Source: Forficula auricularia (taxonomy: Eukaryota > Arthropoda > Insecta > Dermaptera > Forficulidae). From it: a stretch of 64,000 nt of DNA. The notes below the pieces were generated by a model that did not search any database, was not told the origin of the DNA, and worked only from the letters and a program-made list of their open reading frames with translations. The DNA is taken from assembly GCA_024734495.1 (NCBI GenBank), contig JALMQS010000153.1, positions 13,978,299 through 14,042,298 of the forward strand. The letters are read 5' to 3'. Position numbers and translations under genes: made by a program. This document shows, piece by piece, positions 55,901 to 63,708 of this stretch (its first letter is position 1; each line of letters starts with the position of its first letter).

Positions 55901-58900
55901 AACTCTATTTTTGAAATTTAATATCTCCGGAACTATATTGTTCATAAATTTCGTTTTGCCACCAATCGATGCAGAAGTATTTACATAATAATATGTCTAA
56001 ATTTTAAAAAAATCCTAAGAAAACCCATTTGGCGGAACAACTACCTTAAGGTAGTTGTTCCGCGACAATACCAGCCAAAAGTTAATGCTAGAGTATATAG
56101 AACAGACAATAAGGATTCATAGTTCATAAGGCCAAAACTTTTTGCTGTTTATGTACCAAATCTAGCCAATCCCGTGCTCGTTTGACAAATTTGGCATCAT
56201 TGTAAGAGTTTGAATATTTTTATACATGACATTAAAATGACAGATAAAATACATTTTATATTATATCGTTTATATCAGTTCAATTTTCTTTAATAAGTCA
56301 ATTGAAACATTCGATTAGAAATAATCATGCTCGAAAATGTTTTTCCTCACATTTCAGACGAAAAAAATTGACACGTTCCGATGTGGCCATCCACTTGACA
56401 TTACCATACGCCCAAGTCCCTCTCTTATATTTAATATTTAATAAAATGATTGATAATCATGTTGGGGGGGGGGGGGGGGGATAGTTTTTGGATTTTTAAG
56501 CTACTGATTATGTAGGTATACAAAATTTGGTTGAGTTTGCTAAAATGGCCTATATTTTTTTGCCCCCCCCCCCCCCCCAATTTTGGCCCAAAAAAAAATT
56601 ATTTTCATTATTATAAGTTTATTTTATAGTATAGGTATTTCATTTTTCTTGTTTTTTTAGTTTGAAAAGATTATAATTTTAAATTTTAACCCCCCGCCCT
56701 CCTTAATTTTAGGTCGATATGCACCAAAATCTAATCAGCTCTTAATCTCAATGGACCAAAACTACTTGTGAAATTTGGTTTTGATATTCACACTAGTTTT
56801 TGAGCTAGCTCGTCCAGAAAAATTTGGTAACGCAGAAACCTCTGCACAGACTAACAGACATTTTGACAAAACAATTATTATTTCGAAAAAAAGAAGGAAA
56901 AAACGCTTCTTTCATGCACGATTACAATACTTGACCATACACCCTGTATGGTAAAGTAAAAAATTATTACCCTTATCCAGAAAAAAAATTAAACTTATAT
57001 ACTTTAAAGAGTAAACTAATAATAATAAAAATAATAATGTTTTCAAAAATTTCTATAAAAATCGTTTTGTTATTTTTTAACAAAATGTCATCAACGTCTA
57101 AGTTACATCTTATGAAAATTATAATTTTGAAAAAATCTAGCGCACGCGCGCTTTCCACTTTCTCTTTCGCTGGTTAAATAAATGCGCTGTTGCCAAAATG
57201 TTTTTAGTTATAATTTTTTTTAATACATTTTTCATTATTTATTCCTTATTTTCTCAGAAACTGTGTTGTAACTATGAATCAAAATTGTCTTAAAATATGT
57301 ATTGGTTATTGTTTAATGTTGGTTTAGTTTTTTATAAAAATGGTAAAAACGGTTTCTTAATTATAATTAAATTTGTATGTAAATTTTCCGATATCTCGTA
57401 TAGTGCAATGTTAAAGAGCCCGAAAAACTCGATTTTTGAAATTAAATATCTCTGGAACTATATTGTTCATAAATTTCGTTTTGCCACCAATCGATGCAGA
57501 AGTATTTAAATAATAATATATCTAAATTTTAGAAAAATTCTAAGAAAACTCATTTGGCGGAAGAACTACCATAAATTGTTTTGTATAAGAATTCGCCTAA
57601 AACGGCATTTTTTCAGCATCTAACCACCTTGTTAGATGAGCCTGTATAGTATATATAGCAATATATAAATTGGCTATTTTATGTTATTAAGATTTTTATT
57701 TCTCGAATTTGATTACCATATTAGATTGGGCAATGTTTACCTTAGTTTGAGGCCTCAAAACTAGCCAAAGATATATTGTTTCACTTTTCGGAATCTCTAT
57801 ACATGATTATTATTATTGGCAACTGAATAGTAGTAATTTTTTAGATTCTTCATGGAATACTTTTTGATTTTTTAAAAGAATCTTGAAAGAACTAATTTTT
57901 ACTTTTTTTAAGGATATTTATGGAATGCGTAATTGTAAAAATTCAAGAATCTCCTGAATTTAAAATAATTTCAAAAATATGTATGCTTGTAAGGTAAAAG
58001 CCCCAGTCAAGTTGGCCCCATGCAAAAAAGTGCAAAAATTAGCTTAACTAACTTTGAAAAATAGCGGTATATATAGCCCATGGCATGAGCTATATATAGC
58101 AAAATTTTTCAAAGTTAGATAAGCTAATTTTTGCACTTTTTTGCATAGGGCCCACTACAGGTACATGGCCCACTACTGGAGCTTTTACCTTAAATGGTAG
58201 CTAAAAAATTAATTTTTCTTCTACTAGAAGAGTATTCGTTAGCTTATATTCACCCGACGTCGTTAAAATCATAAATAATAAGTTGAAAAAATACCTGATT
58301 TTTTGGGGGAGAAATGAATAGGAGGAGCAGATGGTTCATAAGATGGTCCTTTCGCCTTTTTCGGAAGGGGGGGCAGAGCCTCAATTTTACTATGAGCTCG
58401 GATAGTTCCAGTGGCCGTCACACTCATCGATGTAGTAGCCATCATACCTTTGCCTGTTAAAATCACTGGTTTCGATTCTGGAGTCTCTTGATTCTGTATA
58501 AAATATTTACCAATTTTATTAAAGAAAAATAAATTATAAATTAAATTAAGGTAGTTGTTTCGCGACAATACTAGCAAAAAGTTAATGCTAGAGTATATAG
58601 AACATACAATAAGGATTCATAGTTCATAAGCCCAAAACTTTTTGCTGTTTATGTACCAATTCTAGCCAATCCAGTGCTCGTTTGACAAATTTGGCACCAT
58701 TATAAGAGATTGAATATTTTTATATTAAAATGATAGATAAAATACATTTTAAATGTCTATAAAAATCGTTTTGTTATTTTTTAACAAATGTAATCAACGC
58801 CCACGTTACACCTTATGAAAAATATAATTTTGAAAAAATCTAGCGAAAGCAACTTTCGCTGGTTAAATAAATGCGCTGTTGCCAAATTCTTTTTAGTCTA

Positions 58901-61900
58901 AATTTTTTTATACACTTTTCATTATTTATTCCTTATTTTCTCAGAAACTGTGTTGTAACTATGAATCAAAATTGTCTTAAAATATGTATTGGTTATTGTT
59001 TAATGTTGGTTTAGTTTTTTATAAAAATGGTAAAAACGGTTTCTTAATTATAATTAAATTTGTATGTAAATTTTCCGATATCACGTATAGTGCAATGTTA
59101 AAGAGCCCGAAAAACTCGATTTTTGAAATTAAATATCTCTGGAACTATATTGTTCATAAATTTCGTTTTGCCACCAATCGATGCAGAAGTATTTAAATAA
59201 TAATATATCTAAATTTTAGAAAAATCCTAAGAAAACTCATTTGGCGGAAGAACTACCTTAAATTTTCTAAATTCCCTTAAATTCATTGTATGTATTAGCA
59301 CAGCAATAGCTCATGTATAAAATTTTATTTTTGAACATTTTGAGATATTTAGATGAATTTCTGCTTTACTGGTGAAATAATAACATCTGAATAAATTCTG
59401 ATGGTAAATTAATTAAGTTTTCATTTTATCTATAGCGGAGTAGCTTTAAATAAAAGAGTATTGATTACAATAATCTAATTAAGTCAATTTCAAATAATCA
59501 TAAACAAATAATCAGGACAGGAAGTTTTGTTAAAAATATCTCAATGACTCGAAAAACGCGTTTTTACTTTACCATACAGAAGAGTATGGTCAAGTATTGT
59601 AATCGTGCATAAAAAAAGTGTTTTTTTTGCTTCTTTTTTTCGAAATATCTCAAAAACCGCCGAAGCTTTTGCCTCATATTTCGCGTCCAACTCAAACCTG
59701 GACGACAAAGGGCTTGAGCCACCCACATACCCCTCCAGTACTAAATAATGTCAGATACTGTTTCCAGGATACCGGCAACTCTAAAAATTATCCGGAATCT
59801 AAAGACCAACTCTTCGGCTGGCCCTGAAGATATCCCAGCCATTCTCATTAAAAAATGCGCCCCTGAACTTGCTCCTATACTATCTCAATTATATAAGCTC
59901 TCCTATAACTCCGGAATATTTACGGAGGCCTGGAAACTAGCCAGAATCCAACCAATTAAGAAAAAAGGCGATTCCTCCAACGTTAAAAACTATCGACCCA
60001 TAGCAATCACTTCTGTCTTATCCAAAATCTTGGAAAAGGCCATCAACGAGCAAGTTCTACGACACAATAAATTAATCCACGATAGGCAATACGGCTTCAG
60101 GCAGTCCCGGTCGACCGGGGATATCCTAGCATATGTAACTCATATCTGGAATACAACCCTGGAGGCCGCGAATGAGACATTTGCGGTACCTTTAGACATC
60201 TCAAAAGCCTTCAATATGGCCTGGCACAAAAATCTTCTTGCCAAATTGACCTCCGTCGGCCTTGAGCCGAAACTCTGCAAGTTGATCGAAAGTTTTCTTT
60301 TAGACCGTAGAATAAAGGTTGTCAACGATGGAATATCATCTTCCTCCTTCCACACCAACGCTTGAGTTCCTCAGGGATCGGTTATCTCCCCTTACGCTCT
60401 TTCTTATCTATATCAACGACCTTCTAAACTTGCCCTCCAATCCGGCAAATTGTTACGCAGATGACAGCACCCAACGACCCTGCATCGCATAAAAACGGTG
60501 CAGACAGTGCCTCCCAATAAATTTAGTCTTATGCTGACTTAAAAACTGGGAATCCCAAAATTTAGTTAACTTCAATGCAGTGAAAACTCATTGTTGCCTT
60601 ATTTCTAGGCGCGTCGACAGAAACCTCCCAAACATATCATTCGATTCAAACTAACTGGAATTTAGGGATAAAATTTCAATGCTAGGCGTAACCTTTTCCC
60701 TTGCACCAGTTTGCTTATATAAAACAGATTAAAATTTTAGTTCATGAAAATGTTTATAAATTCATATAACATTTATTGCAGTGCTAATGGCAATATATAT
60801 ATTTTTATAGTTTACCATGTTATCTGATCTACGACGTTTATTTTGATTAGTTTGTTCTTTCATGTTTGGAGAAGATCGACGGAATTTCCAACGACCACGA
60901 GTAATCGATTCATCCAAATCATCTTCTGAACGGGAATATCCAAGATCAGAAAGGATTGAGCCTGAAATAATAAAAAACAAAAATAAATAGCTATAAAAGT
61001 TTTGCTTTGCAATTAATAATTTTAGAGTTAATCTACAAAGAGTAAGATTATATTTTTTTGCAACGAAATTTTCTCTGGAGAGCGTAGACCGACTGGTAGA
61101 AATTTTAATTGAATGTAATGGAAGGCAGCCCAGGGGTAGTGAGGAAAGAAAAAATTAACACATATCAAATAAGGAAATAATTAAGAAAAGGAGGGAAAAA
61201 AAATGTTTTTCTATGCCTTTGTTAAAAATGAAGAAAGTTTTTGAACACTACTGTGGAGAGAAGAAGGAAACATTTTATTTGTTTCATTCATTGACCCTTT
61301 GAAACCCTGAAGAAGGAGGGAAAAATCCTCTGAAACGTCGGTTTGAAAGGAAAGGAGGAAGGATTCCAATAAATTACACCTTATTTGATATGTGTTAATT
61401 TTTTCTTTCCTCACTACTCCTGGACTGCCTTCCATTACATTCAATTAAAATTTCTACCAGTCCGTCCTGTCCAGAGAAAATTTCGTTGCAAAAAAATTAA
61501 TAAATATATTATACAAAAGAAGGTGGATACATCCATTAGAATTATACAATAAGTAAATTTACCTGTAGAATTAAGAGCTTCAGAAATTGTATCTAGACGA
61601 GGGTCTCTTCCAACTGAAGGCCTTGTAGTTGTGGATAAAAATGCCAATTTATCACGAGTCTCATCATTTAAGGGATTCGAAATTAATAATTCTTTAGCCT
61701 TTAAATAAAATGAGTTTTTTTTTGTTAATTAATGATTAAAAAATATCACTGCAGTAATAAAAATAAAATTGAAAAAGTATTAAACTGGGCGTTAGTTGAT
61801 TTAATATGGTTCATAACAATAAAAACAGACTAAATAATTAAAGTTTTGGGATAAGATTAAGGTAGTTGTTTCGCGACAATACTAGCAAAAAGTTAATGCT

Positions 61901-63465
61901 AGAGTATATAGAACAGACAATAAGGATTCATAGATCATAAGCCCAAAACTTTTTGCTGTTTATGTACCAATTCTAGCCAATCACGTGCTCGTTTGACACA
62001 TTTGGTACCATTGTAAGAGATTGAATATTTTTATATTAAAATGATAGATAAAATACATTTTAAAGGTAGATTTACTTCGTTTTGTTATTTTTAACAAATG
62101 TAATCAACGCCTACGTTACACATTATGAAAATTATAATTTTGAAAAAATCTATACATCTTTCACTGGTTAAATAAATGCGCTGTTGCCAAATTGTTTTTA
62201 GTGTAAATTTTATTTTATACATTTTTCATTATTTATTCCTTATTTTCTCAGAAACTGTGTTGTAACTATGAATCAAAATTGTCTTAAAATATGTATTGGT
62301 TATTGTTCAATATTGGTTTAGTTTTTTATAAAAATAGTAAGAAGGGTTTCTTAATTATAATTAAATATGTATGTAAATTTTCCAATATCCCATATAGTGC
62401 AATGTTAAAGAGCCTGAAAAATCGATTTTTGAAATTTAATATCTCCGGAACTGTATTGTTCATAAATTTCGTTTTGCCACCAATCGATGCAGAAGTATTT
62501 AAATAATAATCTCTATAAATTTCAAAAAAATCCTAAGAAAACGCATTTGACGGAACAACTACCTTAAGGTCTAAAACAATGTTTTGAAATACACTCACGA
62601 GCAAAGAAATGGAATCACTATCTTTTCATTATTTCAATGATACTTTGTATGTTTCTTTGTAATTTATTAAAAATACATATATATTTTTTTCTACAAGTTT
62701 CATTTTTCATCATTTAATGGGGCCTCTCTACACTACTGTCCCAAACGCGAGCCAAACATGTTGGCCATGTTGGCCACCATTAAAACGAGTTAATTTGACG
62801 ATGCCTCCACACAGTGGTCCAAGAGTTGGGCCAATCAATGTCTATGGCCTTGTGGAAACGACAACTAGACACTGCGCACTTTCGTTGCGTAACATTGGAT
62901 GGTGCAGTGGTGGGGGTCCGGGGGGCGAGGGGGTTTCGGGGATTAATATATAGCTATTAACTGAAACAAAAAGTTACCGAGCATCGCTCGGTGGCCAGAT
63001 ACTAATATATATATATATCATTTCGATATATATGTGTGTATGTTTATTTGGATCAAGCAGAGGACAACCACTTTGTTTCTCTTTGTGAATCAACAACTCT
63101 GCTACTCTCGGCAAAACAAAAGCTTTTCAATCAAATTACATACCATACCCTGTATGGTAAAGTAAAATCAGAGGAAGATGTTATTTCGGAGAAAAACTAA
63201 AGTTACCATACAAGATAAATTCCGGTTTTAAGACAAAAAACTACCTTTAACAATTGGTTATCTAAATAATCTCTCTCAGATTCTGCTTTTCTCCGTAATT
63301 TTGACTCCTGATCAAGTAAACGTCTTGCATGATGAAGTTTGATTTCTCTTTCTTTAATATCTTTATGAGAACGTTCAAGTTCTTTGGAGAGACGATGACA
63401 TTCTTCAACCGAGGATAACCATTTCTGACGACATTCTTCTTGGTTGATTACAAATCGAAGAAACT
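46912..63465 (-). CDS. tum: MgcRacGAP / tumbleweed, centralspindlin RhoGAP (last 11 coding exons, 5' partial)
   Basis: This is the RhoGAP subunit of centralspindlin, which pairs with the kinesin Pavarotti/MKLP1 at the spindle midzone and directs RhoGEF Pebble/ECT2 and the contractile ring in cytokinesis (known for the family). Joining 63245-63465, 61563-61698, 60816-60961, 58295-58493, 52843-53011, 50677-50803, 50101-50247, 49762-50012, 48638-48767, 48400-48557 and 46912-46963 gives 577 residues with consistent phases and GT/AG borders. Numbered from the first full codon: coiled coil 1-75; Ser/Arg-rich linker about 100-235; C1 finger 271-319 with the exact spacing HX12CX2CX12CX2CX4HX2CX7C; RhoGAP about 333-525 with the arginine finger R369 in GLYRVPGS; C-terminal GKFFDTP resembling the GNFFASP tail of vertebrate RACGAP1. 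The start codon lies past base 64000. No damage was seen in the exons. Confidence 0.95.
46964..48399. repeat. tum last intron filled with foldback repeats
   Basis: Bases 47568-47645 (GCAATTTAAAAATTTCAGGT to AGCCCAGTATATAG) are inverted at 48276-48353. Between them lie P3 foldback copies (47660-47990: CAAGTTTCTAAGATGAGTGG twice) and a segment CCTAATTGCGGCACGGGTTA shared with 9270 and 31200. The open frames here (47326-47616, 48070-48336) are repeat-derived. Confidence 0.65.
48400..48557 (-). CDS. tum: tum exon: end of RhoGAP and tail
   Basis: It encodes [20 protein letters not shown] and a threonine/serine tail with [20 protein letters not shown]. LPxEYW after the GAP domain is a family feature. 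Acceptor CCAAATAG|ATA, donor AATAG|GTAATT; leaves with two bases. Confidence 0.93.
48638..48767 (-). CDS. tum: tum exon: RhoGAP C-terminal helices
   Basis: It encodes [20 protein letters not shown] then [20 protein letters not shown]. The block MNxxNLAKIF is the conserved MxxxNLAxVF of RhoGAPs; the usual GPT that follows is AIT here. Acceptor AATTTTAG|A, donor AAA|GTAAGT. Confidence 0.94.
48768..49761 (-). repeat. tum intron with an R1 copy and Helitron-type 3' end
   Basis: On the minus strand the repeat starts near 49560 (TATGGTTAAGTATTGTAATC) and runs to TAGTTTTTGCATTTTTAGAC-type R1 words inverted, then C-rich sequence, the hairpin CCGCCGAAGGCGG and GCCTTGCAGCTAG|T at 48870. CTAG after a GC hairpin is a Helitron 3' signature. 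The same hairpin ends the element at 52016. Confidence 0.6.
49762..50012 (-). CDS. tum: tum exon: RhoGAP core
   Basis: It encodes [20 protein letters not shown] through REPLVYP and [17 protein letters not shown], covering the conserved KxFLRxLxEPL and NRxTLxxLxxHL blocks of RhoGAP domains. Acceptor TTTTACAG|GAA, donor AAAG|GTATTA. Confidence 0.96.
50101..50247 (-). CDS. tum: tum exon: RhoGAP start with arginine finger
   Basis: It encodes [20 protein letters not shown] and [20 protein letters not shown]. The R of GLYR is the catalytic arginine finger that speeds GTP hydrolysis on Rho/Rac/Cdc42. Acceptor TTTTTAG|GGT, donor AAG|GTAAGC; phase 0 at both ends. Confidence 0.96.
50255..50600 (-). 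mobile_element. 3' end of a non-LTR-type retroelement in a tum intron
   Basis: Read on the minus strand, TTGACCTAGCCACCGAGGAC then TTGTGTCTCTAAGCAGGTCG leads into AATAAAGATTTATTTATTTA, a short-repeat tail typical of LINE or SINE 3' ends. No reverse transcriptase is present. The 5' limit near 50600 is approximate. Confidence 0.45.
50677..50803 (-). CDS. tum: tum exon: second half of the C1 domain
   Basis: It encodes [20 protein letters not shown] then CRNKVPLPC, completing the zinc ligands. Acceptor TTATTTAG|G, donor AAT|GTAAGA. Confidence 0.95.
50862..51556 (+). mobile_element. Family T1 TTAA element in a tum intron
   Basis: It begins AGTAGTTGTTTCGCGACAAT after TTAA (50858-50861) and ends CATATAGTGAAACAACT before TTAA (51557-51560). 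It is about 695 bp with no transposase. Confidence 0.8.
51590..51880. repeat. Dispersed repeat and degenerate foldback-C motif
   Basis: Bases 51595-51690 are the inverted CAAGCAG repeat (TTTTGCCGAGAGTAGCAGAG to TGTCATCTGCTTGATGCAAA). Bases 51833-51872 (GACTGGTGGCCATGCCTTCG then AAACTACAGTCTC) are a decayed version of the foldback-C core at 2252-2290. Confidence 0.55.
52016..52815 (-). mobile_element. Non-autonomous Helitron with a C-rich minisatellite
   Basis: The 5' end (right) is TCTATATATATAAAATTAAG followed by GTTATGTCTGTACATTGG; the 3' end (left) is the hairpin CCGCCGAAGGCGG, GCCTTGCAG and CTCG|T (CTAG with one change). Inside, 52040-52360 is a degenerate array of about 50-60 bp units (CCTCTGGACCCTCACCTGAA, CACTCCACCCT). 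Proline-rich open frames there come from the array. It lies in the intron before the exon at 50677-50803. Confidence 0.65.
52843..53011 (-). CDS. tum: tum exon: first half of the C1 domain
   Basis: It encodes [20 protein letters not shown] then CNPCGK: histidine and the first cysteine pair of the C1 finger. Acceptor TTTTTCAG|AAT, donor AAAAA|GTAAAT. The 5.3 kb intron before it is the longest in the gene and is filled with repeats. Confidence 0.94.
53012..53592. repeat. tum intron: retroelement-like block ending in (TTTA)n
   Basis: It contains a (GAAT)n run at 53161-53180, GATGATGATGAAAATGATGA, and an imperfect inverted pair (GCATCTATCTTAAAACCCAT at 53124; GAATGGGTTTTGAGTCTTAG at 53420). It ends CGTCGGGTGGCAGCTACGAC then (TTTA)n at 53522-53550, as retroposon 3' ends do. 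Confidence 0.45.
53597..54076 (+). mobile_element. Family T2 TTAA element in a tum intron
   Basis: The ends GGAGGTTCTTTCGCGACAAT and, inverted, GGTAGTTCTTTGAAAC are flanked by TTAA at 53593-53596 and 54077-54080. It is collinear with 5489-5957 reversed. Its 79-residue open frame is part of the repeat. Confidence 0.8.
54081..54407. other. Intron sequence with a decayed hairpin motif
   Basis: CAAGAAGGATTTTGTTGGGA followed by TTCCGAAACATC at 54280-54310 resembles the family B core in a degenerate form. Otherwise unremarkable. Confidence 0.4.
54408..55050. repeat. ACCGACTTC foldback repeat (P2), copy 2
   Basis: It is collinear with 22480-23125: CCGCCAATTGTCAACCGATT, AACTAAACGACGAAATATTA and its inverse, and GGGTACGCTCGCTTATAGGT near the centre. 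The first 60 bases of copy 1 are absent. Confidence 0.75.
55051..55262. repeat. Foldback with GAAACGTTG motif and a tRNA-like half
   Basis: ATTGTACAACGTTTCGTCTC TCTCG at the left is inverted as CGAGAGAGACGAAACGTTGT at the right. Inside, on the minus strand, CTCAATTGGTAGAGCAGCAT followed by TGGTTGAG resembles the D-arm half of a tRNA, including an A box; no B box or acceptor stem follows. It is not a functional tRNA gene. Confidence 0.45.
55353..56045 (+). mobile_element. Family T1 TTAA element in a tum intron
   Basis: It runs from GTAGTTGTTTCGCGACAATA to GGCGGAACAACTACC, followed by TTAA at 56046-56049, which is shared with the next copy. The left TTAA is not preserved. Confidence 0.78.
56050..57570 (+). 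mobile_element. Family T1 element containing a nested R1 insertion
   Basis: It starts GGTAGTTGTTCCGCGACAAT directly after the shared TTAA and ends GGCGGAAGAACTACC at 57570. T1 sequence is broken between about 56290 and 57020; the break holds an inverted R1 copy (56375-56965). Head-to-tail T1 copies sharing one TTAA show that the family targets TTAA and can insert into its own duplication. Confidence 0.75.
56375..56965 (-). repeat. Repeat R1, inverted copy nested in T1
   Basis: On the minus strand it starts GTATGGTCAAGTATTGTAAT near 56940 and ends with GGTAATGTCAAGTGGATGG and CCACATCGGAACGTGTCA. Poly-G (56464) and poly-C (56563) tracts interrupt it. Confidence 0.7.
57571..58294. other. tum intron sequence with one hairpin
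   Basis: GTGCAAAAATTAGCTTAACT and TAACTTTGAAAAAT at 58029 are inverted at about 58098-58142, around GGTATATATAGCCCATGGCA. Flanking words GGTAAAAGCCCCAGT and CTGGAGCTTTTACC extend the palindrome to about 57990-58190. No gene is visible. Confidence 0.5.
58295..58493 (-). CDS. tum: tum exon: linker before the C1 finger
   Basis: It encodes [20 protein letters not shown] and a proline-rich end ([20 protein letters not shown]). Acceptor CTGTATACAG|AAT read inverted, donor TCAG|GTATTT. It enters in phase 0 and leaves with one base. This part is poorly conserved in the family. Confidence 0.88.
58550..59257 (+). mobile_element. Family T1 TTAA element in a tum intron
   Basis: TTAA (58546-58549), GGTAGTTGTTTCGCGACAAT ... 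GGCGGAAGAACTACC, TTAA (59258-59261). The 708 bp copy is intact at both ends and is very similar to the copy ending at 57570 (the same 70-residue pseudo-frame is conserved). Confidence 0.85.
59262..59565. other. AT-rich intron sequence
   Basis: No feature seen. Confidence 0.5.
59566..59661 (+). repeat. 5' end of repeat R1 joined to a LINE fragment
   Basis: TTTACTTTACCATACAGAAG and GTATGGTCAAGTATTGTAAT lead to CGAAATATCTCAAAAAC, where R1 stops and reverse-transcriptase sequence begins at about 59662. Confidence 0.65.
59662..60715 (+). pseudogene. Non-LTR retrotransposon reverse transcriptase, broken
   Basis: In order: [20 protein letters not shown], a frame change, [72 protein letters not shown] (first catalytic Asp), a TGA at 60363-60365 directly before VPQGSVISP, a further frame change, FLIYINDLL, the YADD box at 60454-60465, then [20 protein letters not shown] and SMLGVTFS. 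This is the LINE-type RT domain, probably Jockey/I group. No endonuclease or 3' end was found. Plus strand, in a tum intron on the opposite strand. Confidence 0.88.
60816..60961 (-). CDS. tum: tum exon: acidic/basic linker
   Basis: It encodes [20 protein letters not shown] followed by a basic, serine-rich stretch ([20 protein letters not shown]). In the family this linker is phosphorylated by mitotic kinases; specific sites are not assigned here. Acceptor ATTTCAG|GC, donor ATG|GTAAAC. Confidence 0.93.
61053..61498. repeat. Family B foldback with a hammerhead-like motif, in a tum intron
   Basis: Arms of about 118 bases, TTTTTTTGCAACGAAATTTT through GGAAGGCAGCCCAGGGGTAG and AACACATATCAAATAAGG, are inverted at the right end (61380-61498). 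The centre holds the motif at 61302-61344. It is a complete version of the partial copy at 23560-23815. Confidence 0.85.
61302..61344 (+). ncRNA. Hammerhead-ribozyme-like motif, family B
   Basis: AAACC (stem I), CTGAAGA, extra A, GGAGG and CCTCT (stem II, one G-U pair), GAAAC, GTC, GGTTT (stem I). It is the same layout as 23663-23705, where stem II is fully paired (GGAGG/CCTCC). Activity has not been shown. Confidence 0.45.
61563..61698 (-). CDS. tum: tum exon: end of coiled coil and linker
   Basis: It encodes [20 protein letters not shown] through [20 protein letters not shown]. Acceptor TTTAAAG|GCT, donor ACAG|GTAAAT. Enters in phase 0, leaves with one base. Confidence 0.93.
61861..62563 (+). 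mobile_element. Family T1 TTAA element in a tum intron
   Basis: TTAA (61857-61860), GGTAGTTGTTTCGCGACAAT ... GACGGAACAACTACC, TTAA (62564-62567). 703 bp, no transposase. Confidence 0.85.
62568..62959. other. Intron sequence, unexplained
   Basis: Bases 62717-62953 are richer in GC and open for 78 residues ([20 protein letters not shown]), with a G-rich patch GGTGGGGGTCCGGGGGGCGA near 62910. I recognise nothing. It directly precedes a Helitron-type 3' end and may belong to that element. Confidence 0.35.
62960..63001 (+). mobile_element. Helitron 3' end
   Basis: AAAAAGTTACCGAGCATCGC followed by TCGGT, then GGCCAGATA and CTAA before T. This is the same terminal hairpin as at 4376-4406. The matching 5' end was not found within this intron. 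Confidence 0.55.
63040..63185. repeat. Dispersed CAAGCAG repeat and R1 terminal scrap
   Basis: GTTTATTTGGATCAAGCAGA through CAACTCTGCTACTCTCGGCA is the dispersed repeat. ATACCATACCCTGTATGGTA at 63142 is the inverted-repeat tip of R1 with no body, perhaps an excision or recombination remnant. Confidence 0.6.
63245..63465 (-). CDS. tum: tum exon: N-terminal coiled coil
   Basis: It encodes [20 protein letters not shown] and onward to [11 protein letters not shown], the heptad-rich segment that in the family binds the kinesin partner. Acceptor TTTATTTCAG|AG at 63466-63467, donor AAAG|GTAGTT. It enters with two leftover bases and leaves in phase 0. Use of the AG two bases later is possible, but the phase of the missing exon is unknown. 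Confidence 0.9.
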
Positions 63466-63708
63466 CTGAAATAAAATAAAGGACATGATAAATGTATTTT
63501 CAAAAGAGAAATAAAAATATACACTAATTAAATAACTATTTATTAAGGACAAATTGATCAATTGAAATATTTATAAAATTGTCAAAATCATAGCAGGGTT
63601 TATATTTATATAATTCTGCCGAAACCTTTGGAATTTCAATAAAGGTTTGAAGATTAGCTTGTTAAAGATAAAAGTAAATAAATATTATATGCAATATTCA
63701 TTTAATGG

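Noticed and set aside
57297..57509. Conserved 70-residue frame also seen at 58984-59196 and 62291-62506
   Set aside because: It lies inside T1 elements and is the same repeat DNA; hydrophobic low-complexity content and lack of any codon signal make it a by-product.
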